Source: an uncultured Parabacteroides sp. (GTDB lineage: Bacteria; Bacteroidota; Bacteroidia; Bacteroidales; Tannerellaceae). Taken from it: a stretch of 64,000 bases of DNA. This document shows, piece after piece, positions 51,801-60,009 of the stretch. Under the pieces are notes generated by a model. It was not told where the DNA came from and made no database searches. It saw only the letters and a program-made list of their open reading frames with translations. The first letter of the stretch is position 1. Every line of letters starts with the position of its first letter. The DNA is taken from the NCBI GenBank assembly GCA_900541965.1, contig UQLN01000017.1:20923-84922 (forward strand). Reading direction: 5' to 3'. A program made the translations under genes and the position numbers.

Positions 51801-52194
51801 CCGTTTCATGTATGGCGAATGGATTGAAGGACCGAGCTATGAAGCCTTTACCGGTGTTCATTTCCGCGACAGATGGACGGATGAAAATCAGGATGGCAAC
51901 GCGAAGATGCCTCGTCTGGAAGCTGCCAATAACCGTAATGCTTCGACTTACAACTCATTCTTCCTGCAGAAAGTAAACTATCTCCGTCTGAAGAATGCGC
52001 AGTTAGGCTACACGTTCCCGTCACATCTGATGGATAAGATACACATCAGCAGACTTCGTCTGTATGTATCCGGTTCGAATTTGTTTACAATCAGCAGTAT
52101 GGACCAAGGACTGGATCCTGAAGCCGATAGCGGTAGAATCACAGCATTCCCTCCGTTGAGGATTGTTAATTTCGGTGTAAACATTATCTTTTAA
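48847..52194 (+). CDS. SusC/RagA TonB-linked outer-membrane transporter with STN domain (PUL3)
   Basis: This 1115-aa protein has an N-terminal signal region ending near ENAISQ. An STN domain (NNLSLRDYLNTIERQTDYLF) and a carboxypeptidase-regulatory-like domain (VTGVVTDMSGEPIIGANVV) follow. The plug has EVVVVGYGVQRKVTTTG and DAASASIYGSRAAHGVI, and the barrel ends in NFGVNIIF. It is paralogous to the PUL2 SusC and would signal through the FecR at 47748. SusD starts 13 nt later. Confidence 0.95.
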   Translation: MNKISLSGLCIASKSRHKHLFRIMRVAYVLLFACLFCIHAENAISQKITLQGNNLSLRDYLNTIERQTDYLFVYDAGVNVSRKVSLNLTNRSIKEVLDNLVSQLGLSYAQEGSYIILSSASKKEIAGRLVAQQKKSVTGVVTDMSGEPIIGANVVEKGTTNGIITDMDGKFSLDVAPGAIVQISYIGYNTQEIKVTNQSTLSVKLMEDTQALNEVVVVGYGVQRKVTTTGAVTKLEGDELNKMTVVNATKALQGLSPGITIVDRGGAPGSDDPEIYLRGVGTTGNAKPLVLVDGIEMSLSQVPASEIENISVLKDAASASIYGSRAAHGVILVTTKRGKEGKVKLSYNGSIGFQDRAVKAEQVSAREYMGMVNEALIHAGGSAKYTEDDILATENGSDPYHHSFTNWPSEVFNSNYITQHTLNLTGGSEVGRYLVSFDYLDQPGLTANTDYQRYNYRVNTDMNIGKMLKVSSDITYRHINRLWPEGLGDAQYRAWSMQPTTPIRYENGDYALDKQNDNPLSYVDMDVVGEDRYNLDAVYGQVKADFEPIKDLIFTGMVALNGSWDRRKIHKKNHKYYNEAGELLTQRNNPNSVEDQRNNAYQMTLRLLANYKKRFGDKHDLSLLYGMEQISYRNYYSFAQRKDLISDALPDVGLGSAGSQFADGYPDRWGINSYFGRVNYGFMDKYLFEANIRADGSSRFAKGHKWGVFPSFSAAWRISEEGFMKNLGFVDNLKLRASWGQTGNERIDAFMYMPQYKVSNVVMNGSLVSAVYQQQMANPDVTWETVEQTNIGLDFGFLNNMIYGELDWYTKDTKDILLALGIPKFIGLDAPEQNAGVVRNSGIEAMIGFRKEFGEVSFNTSFNLAYNKNEWINRGGDDDNIDGWKIQRVGSPLNSFYIYEADGLIANDQELAEYKAKYKSDPRGMSDLHAGDVKLVDVDGNGTIDPDDRQVFTSNIPKFTYGWNVSAEYKGFDLSLLFQGSSGANRFMYGEWIEGPSYEAFTGVHFRDRWTDENQDGNAKMPRLEAANNRNASTYNSFFLQKVNYLRLKNAQLGYTFPSHLMDKIHISRLRLYVSGSNLFTISSMDQGLDPEADSGRITAFPPLRIVNFGVNIIF

Positions 52195-52207
52195 TCTAAA
52201 CTAATAA

Positions 52208-53884
52208 ATGAACGTTATGAAAATATATAAGAAATCGTTGTTATACGGAGCATTATCTATGGCTCTTTGTATGGCAGGCGGTTGCAGCAGTAATATAGAC
52301 CTTGCTCCGGAAGGTATAATCACAGCAGAAGGTTATTTCAAATCAGCGGAAGATTATGAGAAATCCCTGAATGATTTGTATTCAAGACTGAACCAGGACA
52401 ACCTCGATTTATGGATGGATGCGGTAACGGACAACGGCCTGGTAACCCATAGCTGGAACAGGGGATATGATTTGGGACGCGGCATCGGAAACACGGCCTC
52501 TTCTTTCCCGAACGATAAATGGACGAAAGGTTATGTCTCTGTACAACGCGCCAATAATATTATCAACAATATTGATAAGTATGAATGGGCAGGAGGCGAG
52601 AACGATACACAGCGTAACCAGATATTGGGAGAAGCCCGTACATTGCGTGCTTACTATTATCTGGAACTGGTTTCTATCTTCGGACATATCATGTTCTATA
52701 CGGAAAATCCGGCAACAGTAGCCGAAAGCGAAAAAGTAGAGCAGATAACAGACCCGAAAGTCGTATTCGACTTTATTCTGGATGATCTGGATAAGGCAAT
52801 CAAAGGATTACCGGACAAGGCGGCAAATAAATCTAAAATAGGCAAACCTGCCGCACGCCTGCTTCGTGCACGTGCTGCTGCTTATGCCGCAGGTTATCTG
52901 AATGATAAATCTTATTTCAACATTACATTGTCGGAAACGGAACCGCTGGTAGCCTCTGCTCCTGCATTGGCTGATTTTGATAAACTGTTTGTGTCGGGAT
53001 GTGAAGAATTGGACGAAGTTATTCTGGTTAAACGTTATTCTATGGATTCTAAGAACGGTTGGGGTGACTGGTACAACCAATCTATTGGCGGATATTGCGT
53101 AACCACTCCGGTAAAAGCGCTTGTCGATGCGTTTGAATACATAGGGACTAAGGATGAAAACAGACCGTATCTGAATAAAGACCTGCGTTTCTATCAGACC
53201 GTCTATGCTCCGGGTATGGAACTGCGTGGAAAATATTACAATACAATCCCTAACAACGTAGTGGAAAAAGACGGAAAGATCTATTTCGACCCGGCTAAAG
53301 ATTATGGCTCATTGCAGGATAAAGAGGTCAGCGTAGGCGACGTGCTTGCCGAAGGCGATGGTGGCGAATGGAATAAGACTCCGACAGGTTTTACCTGGAA
53401 GAAATATTATCAGGAAGCCGAAACCTGGACTACTTACAACTCCTTCATTGTGTTCCGTTACGCTGAAGCTTATCTGTTAAGAGCCGAAGCATTGGTTGAA
53501 ACCGGAGGAAGTGCAAACGAAGCCAAGAGCTTGGTAAAAGTTGTTCGTGACAGAGCCAAGAATACAAACGATATCGACAAAGTGATAGCCGAACAGTATA
53601 ATGGCAGCCTGTTGAACTTAATCCGCAACGAACGCCGGATCGAGTTTGCGCAGGAAGGCATGCGTTTCTACGACATCCGTCGCTGGAATATCCTGCTGGA
53701 TGTAATGAACAAGCCGATTGAAGGTATCGAGTACCGCGATTTCTCAGGAGCCACACCGAAACGTGTCGTATATACGCCTGCTGAAAGAGACGCATATACA
53801 AAGAAAGATTTCTGGTGGCCTATTCCACAAGCTGAAATCGATTTGAATATGGGACGTATCAAACAGAATGACGGTTGGAAATAA
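52208..53884 (+). CDS. SusD/RagB family lipoprotein (PUL3)
   Basis: This 558-aa protein has a lipobox near residue 26 (MAGGCSS). It has SusD-type sequence, including NNIINNIDKYEW and the C-terminal IRNERRIEFAQEGMRFYDIRRWN. ATG 52217 is an alternative start 9 nt downstream. It would bind the PUL3 target glycan at the cell surface with the preceding SusC. It is longer than the other two SusD proteins here. Confidence 0.94.
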   Translation: MNVMKIYKKSLLYGALSMALCMAGGCSSNIDLAPEGIITAEGYFKSAEDYEKSLNDLYSRLNQDNLDLWMDAVTDNGLVTHSWNRGYDLGRGIGNTASSFPNDKWTKGYVSVQRANNIINNIDKYEWAGGENDTQRNQILGEARTLRAYYYLELVSIFGHIMFYTENPATVAESEKVEQITDPKVVFDFILDDLDKAIKGLPDKAANKSKIGKPAARLLRARAAAYAAGYLNDKSYFNITLSETEPLVASAPALADFDKLFVSGCEELDEVILVKRYSMDSKNGWGDWYNQSIGGYCVTTPVKALVDAFEYIGTKDENRPYLNKDLRFYQTVYAPGMELRGKYYNTIPNNVVEKDGKIYFDPAKDYGSLQDKEVSVGDVLAEGDGGEWNKTPTGFTWKKYYQEAETWTTYNSFIVFRYAEAYLLRAEALVETGGSANEAKSLVKVVRDRAKNTNDIDKVIAEQYNGSLLNLIRNERRIEFAQEGMRFYDIRRWNILLDVMNKPIEGIEYRDFSGATPKRVVYTPAERDAYTKKDFWWPIPQAEIDLNMGRIKQNDGWK

Positions 53885-53904
53885 ACTGTTGTTTCTGAAA
53901 TAAG

Positions 53905-53949
53905 AAAAGGAATGTCCTGATAATTTTGATTTATTCGGGCATTCCTTTT
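53905..53949 (+). terminator. Terminator-like hairpin between susD and the GH2 gene of PUL3
   Basis: Positions 53905-53917 pair with 53937-53949 over 13 bp (one G-U in RNA), with TTTT ending the right arm. It lies 20 nt after the susD stop. It is the third susD-enzyme junction with such a hairpin. Confidence 0.75.
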
Positions 53950-53989
53950 ATGTTGAAAAACCGTTTGTAGAATTAATATCCATTCACTT

Positions 53990-56851
53990 ATGAAACTTAC
54001 TTTCTATTTCGTTATACTAACGATATGCTGTGCCTGTACCAAGCAACTGCCTGTGGACACGCGGGACCAAATTTCCCTGGCTGGAAAATGGGGACTGTTG
54101 CTGGATACGGCAAGTACCGGATTTTCCAATACTTCGTATCAGTTGGTTGCAACGGATTCCATCCTGCTCCCCGGAACGACCGATATCGGGAAAAAAGGAC
54201 AGTATAATGCGGACATGAATCAGACCAATGCCCTGTCACGGGAATATATATTCGAAGGAAAGGCATTGTATGTTAAAACAGTCGAGATACCGGAAAGCTG
54301 GGAAGGTACTTCTATCCGGCTTTTCATGGAACGGACCAAACCGACAACTGTTTGGATTGATGGGAAAAAAGCCGGTTCCTACGATGATATATCCACAGCT
54401 CAACAGTATGACGTAACCAAGATATTGCCTTCAGGTAGACATACTATCGCTATCGAAGTAGATAATAGAAAAGAGGCTGTTCCTGCTCAGGTTTACAGTT
54501 CTTCACATGCCTATTCAGCTTCCACACAGACAAACTGGAACGGCATAATCGGTAAATTCTATCTGGAAAGTGCTCCGCTTTGCGGTATAGAAGATGTACA
54601 GGTCTATCCCGATATCATCGGAAAAAAGGCAACAGTAAAGCTTGTCCTGCGTGGACTGCATCCGGCGAAGGGGAAACTTTCTTTTTACGCCGAGGCATGG
54701 AATACGGATAAACAACATAAAACGGCTGTCGTTTCAAAAGAATTGGATTTGCAACAGGAAGAACATACGGTTGAAGTGGAACTGGGAAACGAAGCCTTGT
54801 TGTGGAGCGAGTTTTCTCCTGCTTTATACCGGTTAACAGTCTCTTTAAAAACCGCACAGGGTACAGATACCCGCCAACTCTCTTTCGGACTGCGCTCTTT
54901 CCGGACGAGAGGTACGCAGTTCGTAATAAACGATAAGATTACATTCCTGCGTGGAAAACATGATGCCTGTGTATTTCCGTTAATTGCCCATACGGCAATG
55001 GATGTAGATACTTGGCGGCATTATTTTCAGGTAGCCAAGGCATATGGCATCAACCACTATCGTTTTCATTCCTGGTGTCCGCCGGAAGCCTGTTTCGAAG
55101 CGGCGGATATAGAAGGTATCTATTTGCAACCGGAGTTGCCCATCTGGGGACATGTGGACAGCAAAAATGAACAACTATGTAATTACTTGCTGAAAGAGGG
55201 GCACAACTTGCATAAAGCATACAGCAATCATGCTTCTTTCGTCATGTTTGCCCTTGGTAATGAAATGGGAGGAGAAGAAGGGCTTGCACTGCTGATTCAG
55301 TCGTTTAAACAGGCGGACAACCGGCACCTGTATGCTTCAGGTTCGAATAATTACTTAGGAATGAAAGGAAAGCAGGCGGATGAACAATATTTTACGACCT
55401 GCCGTGTAGGCCGTGAAACGGAAGGAACCTTCGATACTCATGCCCGTGCTTCTTTCTCGTTTGCTGATGCAGAAGACGGAGGCTATCTAAATCATACTTA
55501 TCCAAATAGCCGGATGGATTTCTCTGGGGCACAGACACTGTGTGACATTCCTGTAATCGGGCATGAGACAGGACAGTATCAAGTCTATCCTAACTACGAA
55601 GAAATAAAAAAGTACACCGGTGTATTGAAGCCGCGCAATATGGAAGTGTTCCGGAAGCGGTTGGAAGAAGCCGGAATGGGCAACCAGGCGGACGACTTTA
55701 TGAAAGCTTCCGGTAAATGGTCGGCATTGCTCTACCGTGCGGATATTGAAATGAATCTGCGTACGCCACAGTGGGGCGGTTTCCAATTGCTGGATTTGCA
55801 GGATTATCCGGGGCAAGGCTCTGCCTATGTCGGAATATTGGATGCCTTTATGGACAGTAAAGGTTTGATAACGCCGGAAGAATGGCGGAGTTTCTGCAGT
55901 GAAGTAGTACCCCTGTTCTGTACGGAGAAGTTCTGTTGGTCGAATGATGAGAAGCTGACCGGAGCAATCCGGGTGGCAAATTATTCTGCTTCGGATTTGA
56001 AAGGAATGGAACTCTCGTGGACATTGGCAGGCGGCAATCAGTATGTGATAGATAAAGGAGCAATACCTTTGCAAGTGAATCAGGGAGAACTGGGTACTGT
56101 CGGGGTAATTTCTCCGGTTATCTCATCCGTATCGAAAGCGGAAAAACTGCTATTGACGCTCGCTATTGCCGGAACTCCGTATAAAAACACGTATCCTTTA
56201 TGGATTTATCCGGCAGAAAACGAACCCAAAGCAACAGAGGATATCCATATAGCTTACGATATGGATGCCGCAATGTTGGGGCAGTTGAAAAATGGGGGTA
56301 AAGTGCTTTGGTTTCCGGCAAAAGAGAAACTGAAAGAGCAGACCGTCGGTGGGCTTTTCCAGACGGATTACTGGAACTACCGCATGTTTAAGACAATCTG
56401 CGAGAATATCCACCGTCCCGTATCTCCCGGAACATTAGGAATCCTGGTTAATCCGGAGCATCCGGTGTTTGCCGGTTTTCCTACCGAGTTTCATACCAAC
56501 TGGCAATGGTTCCCTATCGTCAAACAAAGTTATCCGATGATTCTGGATTGCTTGCCTGACTCATACCGCCCGATTGTACAGGTGATAGACAATGTGGAAC
56601 GTAACCATAAATTAGGATTACTTTTCGAATTTAAAATAGGCGAAGGAAAGCTATTGGTCTGTATGTCGGATTTGGAAGCTGCAAAGGATAAGCCCGAGGC
56701 CCGCCAATTCTACAGCAGCCTGCTTCGATATATGGGAAGTGCGGATTTCAATCCGTCCACTCCGCTTACCCCAAATGAATTAAAAGAGTTGTTTACCTCA
56801 AAAGTGCAAACCGGAAAAATTGCCAAGTTAGGCAACATCTCTTACGATTAA
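53990..56851 (+). CDS. GH2 family lipoprotein glycosidase with extended C-terminus (PUL3)
   Basis: This 953-aa protein has a lipoprotein signal (ICCACTK). GH2 N-terminal sugar-binding and sandwich domains precede a TIM barrel. Candidate acid/base is Glu425 in ALGNEMGGE; candidate nucleophile is Glu526 in VIGHETGQY. An extra C-terminal region (about 720-953; AMLGQLKNGGKVLWF, LFQTDYWNYRMF, GILVNPEHPVFAGFP) resembles the amidotransferase-like domain of some Bacteroidota GH2 enzymes. It is probably surface or periplasmic and lipid-anchored. The linkage cut is not fixed; beta-galactoside-type cleavage is one option. Confidence 0.87.
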   Translation: MKLTFYFVILTICCACTKQLPVDTRDQISLAGKWGLLLDTASTGFSNTSYQLVATDSILLPGTTDIGKKGQYNADMNQTNALSREYIFEGKALYVKTVEIPESWEGTSIRLFMERTKPTTVWIDGKKAGSYDDISTAQQYDVTKILPSGRHTIAIEVDNRKEAVPAQVYSSSHAYSASTQTNWNGIIGKFYLESAPLCGIEDVQVYPDIIGKKATVKLVLRGLHPAKGKLSFYAEAWNTDKQHKTAVVSKELDLQQEEHTVEVELGNEALLWSEFSPALYRLTVSLKTAQGTDTRQLSFGLRSFRTRGTQFVINDKITFLRGKHDACVFPLIAHTAMDVDTWRHYFQVAKAYGINHYRFHSWCPPEACFEAADIEGIYLQPELPIWGHVDSKNEQLCNYLLKEGHNLHKAYSNHASFVMFALGNEMGGEEGLALLIQSFKQADNRHLYASGSNNYLGMKGKQADEQYFTTCRVGRETEGTFDTHARASFSFADAEDGGYLNHTYPNSRMDFSGAQTLCDIPVIGHETGQYQVYPNYEEIKKYTGVLKPRNMEVFRKRLEEAGMGNQADDFMKASGKWSALLYRADIEMNLRTPQWGGFQLLDLQDYPGQGSAYVGILDAFMDSKGLITPEEWRSFCSEVVPLFCTEKFCWSNDEKLTGAIRVANYSASDLKGMELSWTLAGGNQYVIDKGAIPLQVNQGELGTVGVISPVISSVSKAEKLLLTLAIAGTPYKNTYPLWIYPAENEPKATEDIHIAYDMDAAMLGQLKNGGKVLWFPAKEKLKEQTVGGLFQTDYWNYRMFKTICENIHRPVSPGTLGILVNPEHPVFAGFPTEFHTNWQWFPIVKQSYPMILDCLPDSYRPIVQVIDNVERNHKLGLLFEFKIGEGKLLVCMSDLEAAKDKPEARQFYSSLLRYMGSADFNPSTPLTPNELKELFTSKVQTGKIAKLGNISYD

Positions 56852-56892
56852 TTCCGTTTACAGGCGGACGTAAATCCGACATAAAAATCCAA

Positions 56893-56939
56893 AGCGGATA
56901 AGCCGTTTTTCTTCTCTATGGGGAAACTGTTTATCCGCT
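56893..56939. terminator. Bidirectional hairpin at the end of PUL3
   Basis: AGCGGATAA (56893-56901) pairs with TTATCCGCT (56931-56939). The right arm overlaps the stop codon of the convergent phosphoesterase gene. It may terminate transcription from both sides. Confidence 0.6.
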
Positions 56940-58062
56940 ATTCAAATTTAATATGCAGCACCACCAGTTCGGAAACCGTTCCCACCCTGTACGGCGGTCC
57001 GGCAATCCCGATACCCGAGGATACATAGAATTGGCTCGGTCCTTTCCGGTAGTATCCGTAAGCACATTCGTAGAGATGTGCCATTACCAGTGAATAGGGC
57101 CATATCTGTCCGTTATGGGTGTGACCGAACAAGGCAAGGTCTATCCCGTTCATATTCATTTCGGCAAACGACCAAGGCTGGTGGTCTAATACGATAATCG
57201 GTTTTGTCGTATCTATTCCTGCCATGAGGGCATGCAGGGCTTTTCGCTTGTTGTTTACCATATCGTCGCGTCCTATCAGGTAGAATGTGGAATCCGGCAT
57301 GACAATCGAGTCGACCAGATGGGTGGCTCCCGTCTTTTTGAACCAACGGAATTTCGCATGGAAATTGGCACGGTATTCGTGATTACCATTGACAATATAC
57401 ACGCCCAATGGCGCTTTCAATTCCTGAAGGTCTTTTTCTATATGGGCGTTCTCGGCAAAACGTACTTCATAGTCGATAATATCTCCAACCAGAACAACCA
57501 TATCGGGATGTTGCTCGTTGCTTAACTTCACATATCTCTGTACCAATTCCTTCCCGATAACTTCCCCGATGTGCAGGTCGCTCATCATTACCACAGTCAG
57601 GCTGTCGCGCGTACTGCTCCCTTTCGGTAGCGTGATGTTTACATGTGTTACGGTAGGATAAGCTACCACGCGATAAGCATGGAACATCAACCCTGTAACA
57701 CCGAACGCGATTACAAAAAACAATGTGAGTTTGACCCCTTTCCAATGCGTGGTTACCCATTTTGGAAACCAAGGGAAGAAGCGGTTACTCAGCCGAATCA
57801 ATTCCAGAAGCAGTAAAGAAAGTGTGATATAAATGGAAGCGATATACCAGGTATTGCAGATGTACTGGATAGGTATCATGATTGCATCCGGCAGGTCTTT
57901 TCTGAAAACAAACCCGAAAAAATAAAGTCCCAGTTCGAGGATGAAAAGCAAGATGTAAGGAATACGCCAGCTCTTCTTTTCCGGGATAGCCTGGTATCCC
58001 CGCCAGAAAATATAAGGGTTCAGTAAAAGTTGCGCTACAATAGACTGGATAAATACTTTCAT
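56938..58062 (-). CDS. Membrane-anchored metallophosphoesterase (YaeI/YkuE-like), copy 1
   Basis: This 374-aa protein has about four N-terminal transmembrane segments (residues 1-145), then a calcineurin-like domain. Metal motifs are MSDLHIGEVIG, GDIIDYE, GNHEYRANF and GHTHNGQIWP. Related proteins are inner-membrane phosphodiesterases; substrates are poorly known. It follows its paralogue by 7 nt. I cannot tell which side of the membrane the catalytic domain faces. Confidence 0.87.
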   Translation of the reverse strand: MKVFIQSIVAQLLLNPYIFWRGYQAIPEKKSWRIPYILLFILELGLYFFGFVFRKDLPDAIMIPIQYICNTWYIASIYITLSLLLLELIRLSNRFFPWFPKWVTTHWKGVKLTLFFVIAFGVTGLMFHAYRVVAYPTVTHVNITLPKGSSTRDSLTVVMMSDLHIGEVIGKELVQRYVKLSNEQHPDMVVLVGDIIDYEVRFAENAHIEKDLQELKAPLGVYIVNGNHEYRANFHAKFRWFKKTGATHLVDSIVMPDSTFYLIGRDDMVNNKRKALHALMAGIDTTKPIIVLDHQPWSFAEMNMNGIDLALFGHTHNGQIWPYSLVMAHLYECAYGYYRKGPSQFYVSSGIGIAGPPYRVGTVSELVVLHIKFE

Positions 58063-58069
58063 GCTGTTT

Positions 58070-59170
58070 TTATTTATACATGATATTGAACACTACAAGT
58101 TCGCTATTGGTTCCGATTCTGAACGGAGGTCCCCAGAGTGATAAGCCGGAAGATACATAGATATGGCTGTCTCCCCATAATTTATACCCGTAGCTTTGCT
58201 GGAAGATGCGGTCTGTAATCAGGCTGAGCGGCCATATTTGTCCCCGGTGCGTATGCCCGCTGAATTGCAAGTCTACTTTTTCCGCTTCCGTTTCATGCAA
58301 GTCGTAAGGTTGATGGTCCAAGAGGATGACCGGTTTATTAGAATCCGTTTCCGCCATCAGCTCGTGAAGGGACTTACGCCTCTTGTTGCTCTTATCGTCA
58401 CGTCCTACCAACTGCATACCATTGGGCAAAGTCACTATCGAATCCTGCAAAAGCCGGATAGGCGTTTCTTTAATGAAACGTGCGCTTTTCCGGATATCGC
58501 TGATGTATTCGTGATTTCCCGGAACCATGTAGATGCCGAGAGGCGCTTTCAATTGCGCCAACTCTTCCTGCATCTGTTCTGCATAAAGCGGGACAACACT
58601 GTTGTCTATCAGGTCGCCGCCAATCAGAATCAGATCCGGTTTCTCTGCGTTTATTTTAGCTACATAGGCTTGCAGGTCTTTTTTGTCTGTGCCGTACCCT
58701 AAATGGATATCGCTAACGGCAACGACTTTCACCGATTGTTGATTCTCTGTTGACCGCTTGTTGAAAACTATGTTGATAACTTCTGTTTTCGGATGTTGAT
58801 AATTATAATATCCATATCCTAAAACGCTGAGTGTGAAAAATAAAGACAGATAGAACCCGTATTTAAACGGAAAGTTGAAAATCTTGAATATGTCAAACAC
58901 AACCAGACAAAGAGTCATGTACAATGTGAAGACAAGCCATCCCGTTCCCACCTCGTGCATCGTATGGGCCAGGAAACCGGGCATCTTTACGTTTCGCATG
59001 AGCATGCTGCTGAAAAAGGATAATGCGCCACTCCAAAAGATAATACTCAATAAAATCTTTACACCGAAGGGCTGTGAACTGAGTGCCTGGGCACCACGAA
59101 TAAACACATAAATATTCCCGCCTAAATAAAGGCCGATAAGAATTATAAAGATAGTGGGCATACTGTTCAA
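58070..59170 (-). CDS. Membrane-anchored metallophosphoesterase, copy 2
   Basis: This 366-aa paralogue of the neighbouring gene has four N-terminal transmembrane segments and motifs VSDIHLGYGTD, GGDLIDNS, GNHEYISD and GHTHRGQIWP. Both share endings of the type YVSSGxxxxGPPxRxGTxSELVV. The tandem arrangement suggests an old duplication with retained activity in both copies. It is the middle gene of the likely operon that starts with the nitroreductase at 59834. Confidence 0.87.
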   Translation of the reverse strand: MNSMPTIFIILIGLYLGGNIYVFIRGAQALSSQPFGVKILLSIIFWSGALSFFSSMLMRNVKMPGFLAHTMHEVGTGWLVFTLYMTLCLVVFDIFKIFNFPFKYGFYLSLFFTLSVLGYGYYNYQHPKTEVINIVFNKRSTENQQSVKVVAVSDIHLGYGTDKKDLQAYVAKINAEKPDLILIGGDLIDNSVVPLYAEQMQEELAQLKAPLGIYMVPGNHEYISDIRKSARFIKETPIRLLQDSIVTLPNGMQLVGRDDKSNKRRKSLHELMAETDSNKPVILLDHQPYDLHETEAEKVDLQFSGHTHRGQIWPLSLITDRIFQQSYGYKLWGDSHIYVSSGLSLWGPPFRIGTNSELVVFNIMYK

Positions 59171-59198
59171 TTTTGCCGCAAAAGTAATGAAACTTTGC

Positions 59199-59834
59199 TT
59201 ACTTTTTAGGATAACCTACCGGATTGTTCATAATTGGCAGTTGGCTGTCCGACAAATGAAGGATGGACTTCAATGCCGCATGGTCCATTGTGGCACGCGG
59301 AACCGTTGATAATCCGACGGCTGCGCAAAACAGATTGATATTTTGGCAAACAATCCCTGCATCTACCGCTCCCATCAGTTTGGTCTGGTCGCTGATATTC
59401 CCGAAACGGGATAAATCGGTTACTAAAACAAGGCTGACCGGTGCTGTTTTAACGAAATCCTGTCCGCCTGCCACAGCCCCCCGATAATCACCTTTAGCTA
59501 CCGGTTTTAATACATTTATCTTGGGAATATATAAATACGCGCCGTCTTTTGTGAAGACATAGATATCTACATCTTGTTTATTAAGTGCAGATGGAGCCGT
59601 ACGTTTCCCATCAGGGCGGTTAATGCCGTTGGCTGCCCACAGCAAGTCGGACAAATCCTGTAAACTTAAATCTTTATCGGAATAAACCCGGTCGGAATGA
59701 CGGTCGGAAAGTGCTTTCATTACACTCGAGCCACGGGTTTTGTCCGGGGTGTTCAACTTTATTTCTTTTAATTCCTGTGCTTGCAGGGTGGTAACAAACA
59801 AAACAGATACCAGAAGGGATACTAACTTTTTCAT
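59199..59834 (-). CDS. Secreted SagB-type nitroreductase-like protein
   Basis: This 211-aa protein has a signal peptide (LLVSVLFVTTLQAQ). Its nitroreductase fold has the early active-site-like pattern SDRHSDRVYSDKDLSLQDLSDLLWAANGINRPDG and LYIPKINVLKPVAKGDYR. SagB-like members bind FMN and carry out oxidations or reductions. Export to the periplasm is unusual for flavin enzymes and is inferred from the signal peptide. The upstream in-frame start at 59891 would hide the signal peptide and was rejected. It is 28 nt upstream of the phosphoesterase pair. Confidence 0.8.
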   Translation of the reverse strand: MKKLVSLLVSVLFVTTLQAQELKEIKLNTPDKTRGSSVMKALSDRHSDRVYSDKDLSLQDLSDLLWAANGINRPDGKRTAPSALNKQDVDIYVFTKDGAYLYIPKINVLKPVAKGDYRGAVAGGQDFVKTAPVSLVLVTDLSRFGNISDQTKLMGAVDAGIVCQNINLFCAAVGLSTVPRATMDHAALKSILHLSDSQLPIMNNPVGYPKK

Positions 59835-59862
59835 AATGTTTGCCGTGTTTGATGTTTTTGTA

Positions 59863-59892
59863 CAAAAATAGGAGAAAGCCGGCATAATCAAA
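59863..59892 (-). promoter_or_regulatory. Promoter of the nitroreductase operon (TTTG-N18-TATTTTTG, minus strand)
   Basis: On the minus strand TTTG (59892-59889) and TATTTTTG (59870-59863) are separated by 18 nt, close to the Bacteroidota consensus. The start codon is 28 nt further on. Confidence 0.6.
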
Positions 59893-59932
59893 CAGCAAAA
59901 TACATCTTTTACAATTCTTTAAAGCAGAAAAG

Positions 59933-59947
59933 TACGAATCATTCGTA
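59933..59947. promoter_or_regulatory. 15-bp perfect dyad (TACGAATCATTCGTA), candidate operator
   Basis: Two 7-bp arms flank a central C. The dyad ends 8 nt before the -7 element of the TonB-receptor gene and lies upstream of the divergent nitroreductase promoter. This is a suitable position for a regulator controlling one or both genes. Confidence 0.55.
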
Positions 59948-59955
59948 GATAAAGC

Positions 59956-59963
59956 TACATTTG
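59956..59963 (+). promoter_or_regulatory. -7 element (TACATTTG) upstream of the TonB-receptor gene
   Basis: This is an exact TAnnTTTG match 46 nt before the start at 60010. Where the -33 element is expected, the 15-bp dyad is found. Confidence 0.5.
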
Positions 59964-60009
59964 CAACATTTTAATTTGTTTTATCGATAATATCTAAATT
60001 CTCAAATTT

